Shown: in pieces, positions 1 to 9,028 of the stretch
How positions within the stretch are numbered: position 1 is the first letter of the stretch
How the letters are laid out: each line of letters starts with the position of its first letter
Assembly (NCBI RefSeq): GCF_001421015.2
Contig: NZ_CP013023.1
Coordinates: forward strand, 2,101,501 to 2,165,500
Direction: 5' to 3'
DNA length: 64,000 nt
Source: Paenibacillus bovis
GTDB taxonomy: Bacteria > Bacillota > Bacilli > Paenibacillales > Paenibacillaceae
Made by a program: the position numbers and the translations under genes
The notes under the pieces: model-generated
Told to the model about the DNA's origin: nothing
Database searches by the model: none
Seen by the model: only the letters and a program-made list of their open reading frames with translations

Positions 1-431
1 GTCATATTGATAATTCTGCCCCAAGCCAGATCGGACTGCTCCAGACCGCGGGCAAACTCTGTACAGAGCAGGAATGTGGAGCGCATATTAACGGCATAAT
101 GATTATCCAGTGTCTGTGCGTTCAGAGTCATGTAATTATCATTGGTTGAATAAGCCGCATTATTGATCAGAACAGTAGGAGTTCCCAGTGTGCGCCGTAT
201 CTCTTCATAGACCTGGCCTGCTGCATCAGCAGCGGATAGATCGATGCAATAGGAGCTGCAACGTACGCCTATTTCGGCGATTTCCTGTTCCAGTGTCTGC
301 GCCCAATCTGCCGCTGCCTGCCAATAAGTAAAAAAGATATCCAGTCCTTGCGCGGCCAGCTTACGGCATATAGCTGTACCCATATCCCTTGGACTGCTTG
401 CTCCTGTTATCAGGGCAATCGGTCTGTTCAT
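1..431 (-). CDS. SDR-family oxidoreductase (partial, C-terminal part outside window)
   Basis: The first 143 codons of a short-chain dehydrogenase/reductase are visible; the gene runs off the left edge. The start is ATG at 431-429, preceded by AAGGAGGAG at good spacing. Near the N-terminus is a nucleotide-binding turn of the TGxxxxxxMG type (TGASSPRDMG), a variant of the classical TGxxxGxG loop. Near residue 90 is INNAAYS, the SDR NNAG-type motif with Ala in place of Gly. The catalytic Ser/Tyr-Lys lies outside the window. The family uses NAD(P)H on alcohols, ketones or 3-oxoacyl thioesters; the substrate cannot be told from this part. It is divergent from the GH43 gene. Confidence 0.85.
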   Translation of the reverse strand, partial: MNRPIALITGASSPRDMGTAICRKLAAQGLDIFFTYWQAAADWAQTLEQEIAEIGVRCSSYCIDLSAADAAGQVYEEIRRTLGTPTVLINNAAYSTNDNYMTLNAQTLDNHYAVNMRSTFLLCTEFARGLEQSDLAWGRIINM

Positions 432-624
432 CGCATTCTCCTCCTTTATCTAAAAACACGATCCTACAGCAGTTATGTATAAATGATACTTCCATATGTA
501 TCCTGCCTTTCATATTAAAGGGTTCGGGTTGGGAAAACAAACCTTCTGTTAGATAATTTGATCTTGTATCATACGCTTGCATTCATCTTCCATTATATTG
601 ATGGATATTTCCTTATTCTGTTAT

Positions 625-638
625 TGTAAGCGTTTACA
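625..638. promoter_or_regulatory. CcpA/LacI-type operator (cre-like) before GH43 gene
   Basis: TGTAAGCGTTTACA fits the Bacillus cre consensus TGWNANCGNTNWCA at every fixed position. It lies about 70 bp upstream of the GH43 start. The sequence match is direct; control by CcpA or by a LacI-family repressor is inference. Confidence 0.65.
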
Positions 639-705
639 AATATTCTTAGAATAAGCATGTAATCTGTTATTGCTGTCTATTTTATACACACAGGAGGATG
701 AATGT

Positions 706-2157
706 ATGGCGAAACTTACCCGATTCTCGTATAAACTGCTGCTCAGTGGTCTGGGTCTACTACTAATATGGACCGGTTGGGGAGCAGGGAGTCCGCAAGC
801 CGATGCTGCCAGTGCTACCATTACCAACGGAACAGACTGGAAAGATACCTCGGGCAATCCTATTCAGGCCAACAGCGGCAATATTCTCAAAGTCGGTTCT
901 ACATATTACTGGTACGGAGAGCATGCAGTCAGTGGCAAGTTCGACAAAGTGAATGTATATACGTCGACCGATCTCAAAAACTGGACATTCGGCCACAGCA
1001 TTTTGACCAAAGGCTCTGCCGCTGAGCTGGCATCCAGCAAAATTGAGCGTCCCAAGGTCATTTACAACAAAGCAACCGGCAAATATGTAATGTGGGCGCA
1101 TTATGAGAATGGAAGCGACTATTCGCTTGCACGTGTTGCCGTGGCGACCAGCGATACGCCCGATGGAGATTTCACCTATATGGGCAGCTTCCGTCCGCTC
1201 GATTATGAATCCCGGGATATGACCGTATTCGTAGATACGGACAATCAGGCTTATCTGATTACAGCTTCGCGTCAGAACAATGGCGGTGCCAACAATTCGA
1301 TGGCAATCTTCAAGCTGAACAGCGAATATACTGCGGTAAGTTCCTTTGTAGGGTGGGTATTTGAAGGTGCCTACCGCGAAGCACCTGCTGTAGTGAAAAA
1401 AGGCAGCACCTACTATCTGTTCACTTCCCAGGCATCCGGCTGGTACCCGAATCAGGGCAGTTATGCCACTGCTTCGTCGATGACAGGCAGCTGGTCTGCA
1501 CTATCACCATTCGGTGATCCGTCTGCTTATGCTACGCAAATTCACTCAATTGCGACGATCTCGGGTAGTTCCGGCACTAGCTACATTTATATGGGGGATC
1601 GCTGGAATCCGCTGAATCTAAGCGATCACAAATTTATCTGGCTGCCCCTGACGCTCAATGACAGTGCACGTACCGCTTCACTGAACTGGTACAGTAGCTG
1701 GAATATAGATGCAGCCTCCGGTCAGGTGACCCTGCCGGCAATGACCAATCATGCACTGGGCAAACCGGCTACTGCTATTTCGGCTGCGGGATCATCCCCG
1801 GCTTCCAATGCCAATGATGGCAATGCCCAATCTTCCTGGGCAGCCAGCTCGGCGTCATGGCCTGCCTGGTGGCAAGTAGATCTGGGCGCATCCAAAAAAA
1901 TCAGCGAGGTCAATATCTCCTGGTTTATGTACAAGGGATCGGAAGCCTATTATAAATACAAAATCGAATACAGTAACGATGGCGTCAACTATACAACGAT
2001 CGATCGTACCAGCAATACGACCTATGGATTTACATCGGACGCTGTATCCTTTACAGCGCGTTATGTACGTATCAATATGGTAAATGCCGTACTGCATAAT
2101 AATCCGAACAACTGGTATACTCCAACTCTGCACGAAGTAAGACTGATGGGGAATTAG
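706..2157 (+). CDS. Secreted GH43 glycoside hydrolase (exo-1,3-galactanase-like) with discoidin/CBM domain
   Basis: This 484-residue protein has a typical signal peptide (basic start, hydrophobic core, Ala-rich cleavage region near residues 30-36). Residues ~40-345 form a five-bladed GH43-like domain with candidate acidic residues in WKDTSGN, IERPKV, SRDMTV and YREAPAV and the phrase GSTYYWYGEH. These resemble the exo-beta-1,3-galactanase branch more than xylosidases. Residues ~348-484 (from NHALGKPA) are an F5/8 type C (CBM32-like) domain that would bind carbohydrate. The ATG at 706 was chosen over an in-frame upstream TTG at 670 because AGGAGG at 692-697 fits 706. It probably trims plant arabinogalactan outside the cell. 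The subfamily is inferred; the GH43 plus discoidin layout is firm. Confidence 0.85.
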   Translation: MAKLTRFSYKLLLSGLGLLLIWTGWGAGSPQADAASATITNGTDWKDTSGNPIQANSGNILKVGSTYYWYGEHAVSGKFDKVNVYTSTDLKNWTFGHSILTKGSAAELASSKIERPKVIYNKATGKYVMWAHYENGSDYSLARVAVATSDTPDGDFTYMGSFRPLDYESRDMTVFVDTDNQAYLITASRQNNGGANNSMAIFKLNSEYTAVSSFVGWVFEGAYREAPAVVKKGSTYYLFTSQASGWYPNQGSYATASSMTGSWSALSPFGDPSAYATQIHSIATISGSSGTSYIYMGDRWNPLNLSDHKFIWLPLTLNDSARTASLNWYSSWNIDAASGQVTLPAMTNHALGKPATAISAAGSSPASNANDGNAQSSWAASSASWPAWWQVDLGASKKISEVNISWFMYKGSEAYYKYKIEYSNDGVNYTTIDRTSNTTYGFTSDAVSFTARYVRINMVNAVLHNNPNNWYTPTLHEVRLMGN

Positions 2158-2197
2158 TGGGTAATGACAGATAGCAGATAACGAATAAACAGGAAGA

Positions 2198-2275
2198 AAA
2201 ACAGCCAGAAGAGTTACACCGATCCAGCATACAATCTGTATGCTGGATCGGCTCGACTTCTTCGGCTGTTTTGTA
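2198..2275 (+). terminator. Composite terminator after GH43 gene
   Basis: An inner perfect 15-bp stem (2219-2233 with 2237-2251, 3-nt loop) sits inside an outer 9-bp stem (AAAACAGCC at 2198-2206 with GGCTGTTTT at 2264-2272). The hairpin is unusually long and ends in a T-rich stretch. Confidence 0.75.
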
Positions 2276-2384
2276 TTTCAAAAATGATTGGAGCAACCTG
2301 TAGAAAACAGGTGATAAAGCAGTCAACAAGACCAGCAATAAAACAAGCAGCAAATCAACAACAAAAATAAATCAAAAAAAAAGC

Positions 2385-2431
2385 TTGCTAACCGATAAAA
2401 GAAGAGGTATATTATAAATAACTTAAAGTTA
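2385..2431 (+). promoter_or_regulatory. Possible promoter with overlapping palindromic operator
   Basis: TTGCTA (2385-2390), 17 nt, then TATATT (2408-2413) is a plausible SigA promoter. A perfect odd palindrome TAACTTAAAGTTA (2419-2431) lies at the expected transcription start. A 7-codon minigene with AAAGGAG follows at 2470-2493. Together these suggest repressor control of the downstream DoxX/nitroreductase unit. The promoter assignment is tentative. Confidence 0.35.
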
Positions 2432-2536
2432 AGATTTATTAAATTAAGGTTATAAAGGAGTCAGCCAGTATGACGGTTCAACACTTTCTGTAGAATAATC
2501 TTTTGCAGCTAATCGTGCACATTATGGTGGATTAAT

Positions 2537-2565
2537 CAGGTACGTTACAAGTAAGCAGGTACGTT
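2537..2565. repeat. Direct repeat CAGGTACGTT x2
   Basis: CAGGTACGTT occurs at 2537-2546 and again at 2556-2565, a 19-bp period. Between the copies is a TTAC-AA-GTAA inverted motif. The repeat lies in the long leader before the DoxX gene and could be a regulator site; no regulator is identified. Confidence 0.4.
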
Positions 2566-2621
2566 GTAATTAATCAGAATATTCTAATTAAAAGTAAAAC
2601 AGAAACAAATTTTTTTGCTTA

Positions 2622-2643
2622 AATATCTTAATTTAAAGATATT
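2622..2643. promoter_or_regulatory. Palindromic operator candidate (MhqR-like)
   Basis: AATATCTT, 6 nt, AAGATATT form a 22-bp interrupted palindrome about 110 bp before the DoxX start. MarR-type MhqR of B. subtilis binds an ATCT...AGAT inverted repeat before mhqNOP. The gene content here (DoxX, nitroreductase) matches that regulon, so an MhqR-like operator is a reasonable inference. Confidence 0.4.
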
Positions 2644-2754
2644 ACCAGGATAATGGGAAAACAGTATCACAGAACAGCTTTAGTTAATTCAAACAATGCA
2701 CAAAACGAATCATTTGAAGTTAAATCATTATTTAAAAAACAGGAGGAAAAGAAA

Positions 2755-3150
2755 ATGTTGAGTATGGGATTATTGTTAATACGTGTAGTGATCGGGGTTA
2801 TCTTTGCCGCGCATGGGGCGCAGAAATTATTTGGTTGGTTTGGCGGATTCGGACCGAAAGGAACCGGGGGGTGGATGGAATCGCTTGGAATCAAACCTGG
2901 TGTAGCAGCAGCTGTAGCAGCCGGATTGGTCGAACTGCTCGGTGGACTTGCTTTTGCGGCCGGATTGTTTACACCGATCATGGCGGTACTGCTTTCGTTG
3001 ACTATGGTGATGGCTATCGTCAAAGTACACGCACCAAACGGTTTCTGGAATACGGCGGGCGGATATGAATTCAACCTGATTCTGATCGTAGTATTGATCG
3101 GCATCGCCCTGACCGGTGCAGGTAGCTATTCCCTGGACGCTCTGCTGTGA
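2755..3150 (+). CDS. DoxX family membrane protein (MhqP-like)
   Basis: A 131-residue protein with about four hydrophobic helices. The N-terminus (LLLIRVVIGVIFAAHG) followed by AQKLFGWFGG is diagnostic of the DoxX family, and there is a later ELLGGLAFAAGLFT segment. DoxX proteins sit in the membrane and are linked to thiol, quinone and oxidative stress; their biochemistry is poorly defined. The ATG at 2755 was chosen because AGGAGG at 2741-2746 precedes it; an in-frame upstream start at 2653 would add 34 polar residues without a ribosome site. The nitroreductase gene begins 45 bp downstream, likely in the same operon, as in the B. subtilis mhqNOP set. Confidence 0.85.
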   Translation: MLSMGLLLIRVVIGVIFAAHGAQKLFGWFGGFGPKGTGGWMESLGIKPGVAAAVAAGLVELLGGLAFAAGLFTPIMAVLLSLTMVMAIVKVHAPNGFWNTAGGYEFNLILIVVLIGIALTGAGSYSLDALL

Positions 3151-3194
3151 TTGTACCCAAATGATCCAAGGTAAAAAGAGAGGAACGATCGACG

Positions 3195-3821
3195 ATGAGT
3201 GAACTGGTATCTATTATCAAGGAACGAAGATCCGCGAATAAATTCCTGCCGGAGATTGAGCTGTTGAATCACGAGCTGGACGAGATTTTTGAATGGGTCA
3301 AATATGCTCCATCTGCCTTCAATCTGCAGCATGCGCATTATGTAGTAGTACAAGATCCGGAGCGCAAGCAGCAGATGTATCAGGCTTCCGGCAAGCAGTA
3401 CAAAGTTCAGACGGCGTCAGCTGTTATAATTGTGCTCGGTCATATGGATGCGCATCATCATGCGCCGCAGATCAACGAAGGTCTGCTGCATCTCGGTATT
3501 CTCAATCAGCGGGAATATGAGGAGCAAGTTCAATCGGTGCAGCAATTTTACGAGGAGCGCGGTGAAGCTTTTAAAAGGGATGAAGCGATTCGTAATGCCA
3601 GCCTGTCAGCGATGACATTCATGCTGGCAGCCAAAGATAAAGGGTGGGATACCTGTCCAATGATCGGTTTTGACCCTGCTGCCGTGCAGCATATGCTGGA
3701 TATCCCGGAACGCTATATCCCGGCGATGATGATTACGATTGGCAAGGAAGATACAGGAAGTCAGCGTATCAGAGGCTACCGTAAGCCTGTCGGTGAGTTT
3801 GTCAGCTATAATCATTTCTGA
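3195..3821 (+). CDS. Nitroreductase family protein (MhqN-like)
   Basis: A 208-residue FMN-dependent nitroreductase-fold protein. RRSANKF near residues 11-17 and PSAFNLQ near 39-45 are the family's FMN-phosphate and dimer-interface signatures; the C-terminal IGKED...RGYRKP region is also typical. Such enzymes reduce quinones, nitroaromatics or azo compounds with NAD(P)H in the cytosol. AGAGAGGAA lies about 10 nt before the ATG. Pairing with DoxX and the operator-like palindromes upstream suggest a role in quinone or electrophile detoxification, as for B. subtilis MhqN. The natural substrate is unknown. Confidence 0.85.
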   Translation: MSELVSIIKERRSANKFLPEIELLNHELDEIFEWVKYAPSAFNLQHAHYVVVQDPERKQQMYQASGKQYKVQTASAVIIVLGHMDAHHHAPQINEGLLHLGILNQREYEEQVQSVQQFYEERGEAFKRDEAIRNASLSAMTFMLAAKDKGWDTCPMIGFDPAAVQHMLDIPERYIPAMMITIGKEDTGSQRIRGYRKPVGEFVSYNHF

Positions 3822-3920
3822 GAAGTTATTAACTCAGGGTATGTGGTTACGAAGAAATAAAACTATAAAAGCTATATAGAAAAATATTAATCGATTTTGC
3901 CTATCCATACAGGATATATA

Positions 3921-3955
3921 AAAGACAGCCAGCGATGATGCGGGCTGTCTTTTAT
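3921..3955 (+). terminator. Terminator after nitroreductase gene
   Basis: AAAGACAGCC (3921-3930) pairs with GGCTGTCTTT (3943-3952) around a 12-nt loop, with T residues following. Confidence 0.85.
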
Positions 3956-4113
3956 ATGACATGGTTTACAAATAAGCCGGAATCATCTAAAATACGTTCT
4001 CAATAAGCAGATAGCTGACAGCAATTTCTGCTGAATGTAGCACAGTAAACAGTTCGTTCTATGCAGAAGGGCTTTTTGGCAGCAAAGACTTTATTACATG
4101 AAAGGGGTAAAGT

Positions 4114-5124
4114 ATGAATTTAATTCAATCTATATTGGAACAATACGGAGTCATGATTCTGGACGGCGCCATGGCTACCGAGCTGGAGCGCAGTGGAGCA
4201 GACCTCAATGACAGTCTATGGTCGGCGCGGCTGCTAACGGAGGACCCGGAAGCGATACGGCAGGTACATTACCGGTATTTTGAAGCAGGGGCGGACTGTG
4301 CGATTACGGCCAGCTACCAGGCGACTATACCCGGCTTTGTACAGCGTGGCTGGACTGAGCAGGAAGCGAAGGAGCTGATCCGCCGATCCGTACAGATAGC
4401 GGTCGAGGCGCGAGATGCCTTTTGGACAGACTACACGGCCTCGGAATCGAATTATTCTGCCGGACAGGTCGTCCTGAATCAACCGGATAACGTGCCTGTT
4501 CAGACGTTCCCGCGTCCGCGTCCACTTGTAGTAGCATCTGTCGGTCCATACGGAGCTTATCTGGCGGATGGTTCGGAATATCGCGGCGATTATCAGCTGA
4601 ATGAACAGCAGCTGGTCGAGTTCCATGCACCACGTATTCGTGAGCTGATCGAAGCCGGCGCGGATCTCCTCGCCTGCGAGACGATTCCCTGTCTGATCGA
4701 AGCCAAAGCAATCGTAACTGTATTGCAGCAGTTCCCGGGCGTTCAGGCCTGGTTCAGTTTCAGTGCCAGAGACAGCGAGCATATTAGCAGCGGAGAGCGT
4801 GCGGCCGACTGTGCAGCCTGGCTAGATCCATATGAGCAGGTTGCAGCAGTGGGCATCAACTGTACCGCATTGGAGTATATTCCTGCCCTGATCAGCGCAA
4901 TGCATGCACAAACGACCAAGCCGATTCTAGTCTATCCGAACTCTGGTGAACAATACGATCCAGTGACCAAAACCTGGCATGGAGCTGCATGCACACAGAA
5001 TTATGGACAGCAGGCACACGATTGGTATGAGCGCGGAGCCCGGCTGATCGGTGGGTGCTGTCGTACGACGCCTGCAGACATTGCCAGTGTCCGTCAAGCA
5101 CTGGGGAACAAGATGATCAAGTAA
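4114..5124 (+). CDS. mmuM: Homocysteine S-methyltransferase
   Basis: A 336-residue protein of the pfam S-methyl_trans family. ILDGAMATELE at the N-terminus, GINCTA near residue 248 and GGCCRTTP near 312-319 carry the three zinc-binding cysteines that activate homocysteine. The enzyme transfers a methyl group from S-methylmethionine (or S-adenosylmethionine) to homocysteine, giving methionine. AAAGGGG precedes the ATG. A permease gene follows after 35 bp, matching the mmuM/mmuP pair of E. coli and ybgG/ybgF of B. subtilis. No SAM riboswitch was seen upstream. Confidence 0.93.
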   Translation: MNLIQSILEQYGVMILDGAMATELERSGADLNDSLWSARLLTEDPEAIRQVHYRYFEAGADCAITASYQATIPGFVQRGWTEQEAKELIRRSVQIAVEARDAFWTDYTASESNYSAGQVVLNQPDNVPVQTFPRPRPLVVASVGPYGAYLADGSEYRGDYQLNEQQLVEFHAPRIRELIEAGADLLACETIPCLIEAKAIVTVLQQFPGVQAWFSFSARDSEHISSGERAADCAAWLDPYEQVAAVGINCTALEYIPALISAMHAQTTKPILVYPNSGEQYDPVTKTWHGAACTQNYGQQAHDWYERGARLIGGCCRTTPADIASVRQALGNKMIK

Positions 5125-5159
5125 ATCGAAAAGATAGATGAGTGAAAGGTAGGAATATC

Positions 5160-6569
5160 ATGTCAGCACAACAGGAGCCGCTGCACCCGGAACCCGAATC
5201 CGGACAATTTCAGCGCAAAATGAAAAGCCGTCATCTGGTGATGCTTTCTCTGGGAGGAGTAATCGGTACCGGCCTCTTTCTCAGTTCGGGATATACGATC
5301 AATCAGGCGGGACCGCTCGGTACGATTCTTGCCTATCTGGTAGGAGCGGTAATCGTTTACCTGGTCATGCTTTGTCTGGGTGAACTGTCTGTACATATGC
5401 CGGTAACGGGCGCTTTTCATGCTTATGCTGCCAAGTTTATCGGACCGGGTACTGGCTATATGATCGCCTGGATGTACTGGCTGACCTGGGCTGTAGCATT
5501 GGGCTCGGAATTCACAGCAGCTGGTCTGCTGATGCAGCGCTGGTTCCCGGATACATCGGTCTGGATGTGGAGCGCGATCTTCGCCATACTGGTCTTTTTG
5601 TTAAATGCGTTCTCGGTGCGTTCTTTTGCCGAAGCGGAGTTCTGGTTTTCCGGTATCAAGGTAGCGGTAATTTTGCTGTTTATTGTGCTGGGAGGGGCGG
5701 CTGTATTTGGTCTTTTGCCGATGAATGATACAGCATCTGCGCCGCTGCTCAGTAATTTTACCAGCGACGGCGGATGGTTCCCGAATGGGATATTTCCGAT
5801 CTTTATGGCTATGCTCTCAGTAAATTTCGCTTTTTCCGGTACGGAGTTAATCGGAATTGCGGCCGGGGAGAGCGTGGAGCCGGAGAAGACGATTCCGCGC
5901 GCGATCAAGGCAACTGTCGGTCGTCTGATTATCTTTTTTGTCGGTACGATCTTCGTATTGTCCGCGCTGATTCCGTGGCGGCAGGCGGGTGTGATCGAGA
6001 GTCCGTTTGTCGTTGTATTCGACCGGATTGGTATTCCGTATGCGGCGGATCTGATGAATTTTGTTATTATTACTGCCCTGCTGTCAGCAGCCAATTCCGG
6101 GCTCTATGCCTGTTCCCGGATGCTCTGGTCGCTCTCGTCCGAGCGTCTGCTGCCACCGCTGTTTGCCAGATTGACTCGTGCCGGGATTCCGCTGAATGCG
6201 ATGATTGTCAGCATGATTGGCGGTGGATTGGCACTGCTGTCGAGCGTGCTGGCGCCGGATACGGTCTATATTTTCCTCGTCTCGGTATCGGGATTTGCTG
6301 TTGTGGTCGTCTGGATGGGCATTGCAGCATCGCAGTTCATGTTCCGCAGACAGTATATTCGCGAGGGTAATCATGTCAGCGATCTCAAATACCGGACCCC
6401 GCTGTATCCGCTGGTGCCGATCGCTGCTTTTGTACTGTGTCTGGCTTCCTGCATAGGTATCGCTTTTGACCCGAATCAGAGTCTGGCGTTTTACTGCGGG
6501 ATCGCTTTTATGGTGCTCTGCTATGTAGTGTATTATATCCAGCGGAAAATCGGCCGCCCGATAAAATAA
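5160..6569 (+). CDS. mmuP: Amino acid permease, S-methylmethionine transporter-like
   Basis: A 469-residue protein of the APC superfamily with about 12 membrane helices. The first helix carries the substrate-binding phrase [13 protein letters not shown], and [14 protein letters not shown] follows in the typical place. The ATG at 5160 is preferred over an in-frame GTG at 5142, because AAAGGTAGG overlaps the GTG context and is well placed for 5160. Directly downstream of mmuM, it probably imports S-methylmethionine. Specificity rests on gene context; related permeases carry other amino acids. Confidence 0.82.
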   Translation: MSAQQEPLHPEPESGQFQRKMKSRHLVMLSLGGVIGTGLFLSSGYTINQAGPLGTILAYLVGAVIVYLVMLCLGELSVHMPVTGAFHAYAAKFIGPGTGYMIAWMYWLTWAVALGSEFTAAGLLMQRWFPDTSVWMWSAIFAILVFLLNAFSVRSFAEAEFWFSGIKVAVILLFIVLGGAAVFGLLPMNDTASAPLLSNFTSDGGWFPNGIFPIFMAMLSVNFAFSGTELIGIAAGESVEPEKTIPRAIKATVGRLIIFFVGTIFVLSALIPWRQAGVIESPFVVVFDRIGIPYAADLMNFVIITALLSAANSGLYACSRMLWSLSSERLLPPLFARLTRAGIPLNAMIVSMIGGGLALLSSVLAPDTVYIFLVSVSGFAVVVVWMGIAASQFMFRRQYIREGNHVSDLKYRTPLYPLVPIAAFVLCLASCIGIAFDPNQSLAFYCGIAFMVLCYVVYYIQRKIGRPIK

Positions 6570-6778
6570 AGTTAGTGTTAATGTATCGCGCATAACGAAT
6601 GGATTGGACGACACCGGCAAATAAAGCTATGGAATCTTTAATGATATGGCTATATCACTTCCGAACAAGATTGAAATGAAATCATATTCCTGGAATATGG
6701 TCTTAAAGGAAAACGGTCCGGGAATTTTTGCGGATATCATGGGAAACCGATCCTAAATCAGTTATAATGAAATACAGG

Positions 6779-6824
6779 AAGCAGACCAGGCAGGCTACGT
6801 ATCCTTACGGGTCTGCTTTTTGCC
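6779..6824 (+). terminator. Terminator after mmuP
   Basis: AAGCAGACC (6779-6787) pairs with GGTCTGCTT (6810-6818), followed by T residues. It lies about 210 bp beyond the stop codon; the rest of the 418-bp gap shows no gene. Confidence 0.75.
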
Positions 6825-6987
6825 GTCTGCCGTAAATAGCATACATTCACAGGCATACTCTGATAAAATAAAGACAGAGTATAGTCTGGTATAATCCAGT
6901 CTTTTGTTAACTGCCTACAGGCAGATCATACGATAAGCCAATATTACGAGATGTAAAGATACATTTTATCAGATAGGAGTTTTGTAC

Positions 6988-8859
6988 ATGAGCGTGCAGG
7001 CGCCTGCCATGCAGCAGGCACAGGAGCTGCTGCAGAAATATTTTGGATATGAGGATTTTCGTGAAGGACAGCGCAAGATTGTATCGAGTCTGCTGGAACG
7101 CCATGATACGCTGGGCATTATGCCGACAGGCGGCGGTAAATCGATCTGTTATCAGATTCCGGCGCTGGTCAATGATGGCGTGACCCTGGTCATCTCGCCG
7201 CTTATCTCGCTGATGAAGGATCAGGTAGATGCGCTGACAGCAGCGGGTGTACCTGCTGCGTATATTAACAGTACCCTGTCCGGCAAAGAGGTCAATGATC
7301 GCATACGTGCTGCACGGCGCGGTGATCTCAAACTGCTGTATGTCGCTCCCGAGCGCCTGGAGCTGGACTGGTTCCGCGACGAGATGAACGGTGTGCAGAT
7401 TACCTGCATCGCAGTCGATGAAGCACACTGCGTCTCCCAGTGGGGGCATGATTTCCGGACGAGTTATCTGGAGATTGCCCCCTTTGTGGAGCAGATGCCA
7501 GAGCGTCCGATGGTCGCTGCTTTTACCGCTACGGCGACACCGGAAGTACGCAGCGATATTTTGCGTCTGCTGCGTCTGGATCAGCCGGAAGTATTTATTA
7601 CCGGACTCGGTCGTGACAATCTGTCCATGTCGGTACTGCGTGGCACCCAGCGCAAGGAATTTGTGATCGATTATGCCCGTTCCCATGAAAATGAATCCGG
7701 TATTGTCTACGCAGCTACGCGCAAGGATGTAGACGATCTGTACAGCCGTCTGCTCAGTAGCGGTGTGAGTGCAGGCCGTTATCATGCAGGGATGAGTGAC
7801 GATGAGCGTGATCAGAGCCAGGAAGCATTCCTGTATGATGATGTACGGGTCATCGTGGCTACCAATGCATTCGGTATGGGGATCGACAAATCCAACGTGC
7901 GCTATGTGATTCATTATAATATGCCCAAAAATATGGAAGCCTATATTCAGGAAGCCGGACGTGCCGGTCGAGATGGCGATCCGAGTGAATGTATTTTGCT
8001 GTTCAGTCCGCAGGATATTATGACCCAGAAGTTCCTGCTGGAACAGAATATGAATGAAGGCGACCGCAAGCATAACGATTACCGCAAAATGCAGCAGATG
8101 ATCGACTACTGCTATACAACCAAATGTCTGCGCAATGCGATGCTGGATTACTTTGGCGAAGAGCATTCCGGAGAGCCTTGCGGACAATGCAGCTCCTGTC
8201 GGGATAATCGCGAACTGGTGGATACGACGATCGAGGCGCAAAAGATTTTTTCCTGTATCTATCGTCTGCGTGAACGGTTCGGCGTATCGGTAGTTGCCCA
8301 GGTACTCAAGGGATCCCGCAACAAAAAGATCGTACAATACAAATTCGATGAGCTGCCTACCCATGGTCTGCTGTCTCATCTGACCGAAAAGGAAATCTCG
8401 GAGCGCATTAATGTGCTGGCTGCAGAAGGCTATCTACTGCTCACCGAAGGCCAGTATCCGGTTGTCAAACTGCAGCCGCTGGCAGGCGAAGTGCTAAAAG
8501 GACAACATAAAGTGATGCAGAGAGCACCGCTGCCAGCTGCAGCGGCAGGCCGTGTATCCTCTTCCCGCAGTCGTTCGAGTAGCCGCGGCGAAGAACTGTC
8601 GGCGGTAAACGAGACGATCTTCGAGCAGCTGCGTCTGATCCGCCGGGAGCTGGCTTCGCGCGAAGGTGTGCCTTCGTATATTATTTTCAATGATGCTACA
8701 CTGCGCGAGATGAGTGTCGTGGAACCGCAGAGCGAAGGCGAGATGCTGACGATCAAAGGGGTCGGCGAAGTGAAATATCGTAAATACGGCGAGCCTTTCC
8801 TGGCTTTCTTCCAAAAGAAAACGATGGAAGAAGACAGCATATACGGCGACGATCTGTAG
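6988..8859 (+). CDS. recQ: ATP-dependent DNA helicase RecQ
   Basis: A 623-residue superfamily 2 helicase. Walker A PTGGGKS is at ~46-52, the DEAH box (VDEAHCVSQWGHDFR) at ~143, and motif VI (QEAGRAGRDG) at ~327. A zinc-binding RecQ-Ct segment (CxxC within GEPCGQCSSC) lies near 390, and a C-terminal HRDC domain (LRLIRRELASREGVPSY...) near 535-600. It unwinds 3'-5' in recombination and fork repair. TAGGAG at 6974-6979 fits the ATG at 6988 better than the in-frame TTG at 6982. Between RecQ-Ct and HRDC there is a low-complexity Ser/Arg linker. The domain set is complete. Confidence 0.95.
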   Translation: MSVQAPAMQQAQELLQKYFGYEDFREGQRKIVSSLLERHDTLGIMPTGGGKSICYQIPALVNDGVTLVISPLISLMKDQVDALTAAGVPAAYINSTLSGKEVNDRIRAARRGDLKLLYVAPERLELDWFRDEMNGVQITCIAVDEAHCVSQWGHDFRTSYLEIAPFVEQMPERPMVAAFTATATPEVRSDILRLLRLDQPEVFITGLGRDNLSMSVLRGTQRKEFVIDYARSHENESGIVYAATRKDVDDLYSRLLSSGVSAGRYHAGMSDDERDQSQEAFLYDDVRVIVATNAFGMGIDKSNVRYVIHYNMPKNMEAYIQEAGRAGRDGDPSECILLFSPQDIMTQKFLLEQNMNEGDRKHNDYRKMQQMIDYCYTTKCLRNAMLDYFGEEHSGEPCGQCSSCRDNRELVDTTIEAQKIFSCIYRLRERFGVSVVAQVLKGSRNKKIVQYKFDELPTHGLLSHLTEKEISERINVLAAEGYLLLTEGQYPVVKLQPLAGEVLKGQHKVMQRAPLPAAAAGRVSSSRSRSSSRGEELSAVNETIFEQLRLIRRELASREGVPSYIIFNDATLREMSVVEPQSEGEMLTIKGVGEVKYRKYGEPFLAFFQKKTMEEDSIYGDDL

Positions 8860-8918
8860 AGGTTATACAGGCAAGCAGCTGTCATATCGAATTGGATTAT
8901 ATAAAGAAGAAACAAATC

Positions 8919-8954
8919 AAAAGCGCGGTACCCTGACAGGTATCGTGCTTTTTT
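8919..8954. terminator. Bidirectional terminator between recQ and DoxX gene
   Basis: AAAGCGCGGTACC pairs with GGTATCGTGCTTT with a few wobbles, followed by a T run on the plus strand; on the minus strand it is followed by TTTTGATTTG. It can serve the convergent recQ and DoxX genes. Confidence 0.75.
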
Positions 8955-9028
8955 GGCTCCATAATGAAGCAGGACGTATAGAATGATGTACTTGCTTTAT
9001 CTTTCTTTGATATTCGAACTGCCCTGTA

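Noticed and set aside
3956..4113. Possible SAM riboswitch before mmuM
   Set aside because: None of the conserved S-box elements was found in the leader.
6907..8379. 490-codon open frame antisense to recQ
   Set aside because: Shadow of the recQ coding bias on the opposite strand; no ribosome site and the composition is unnatural.
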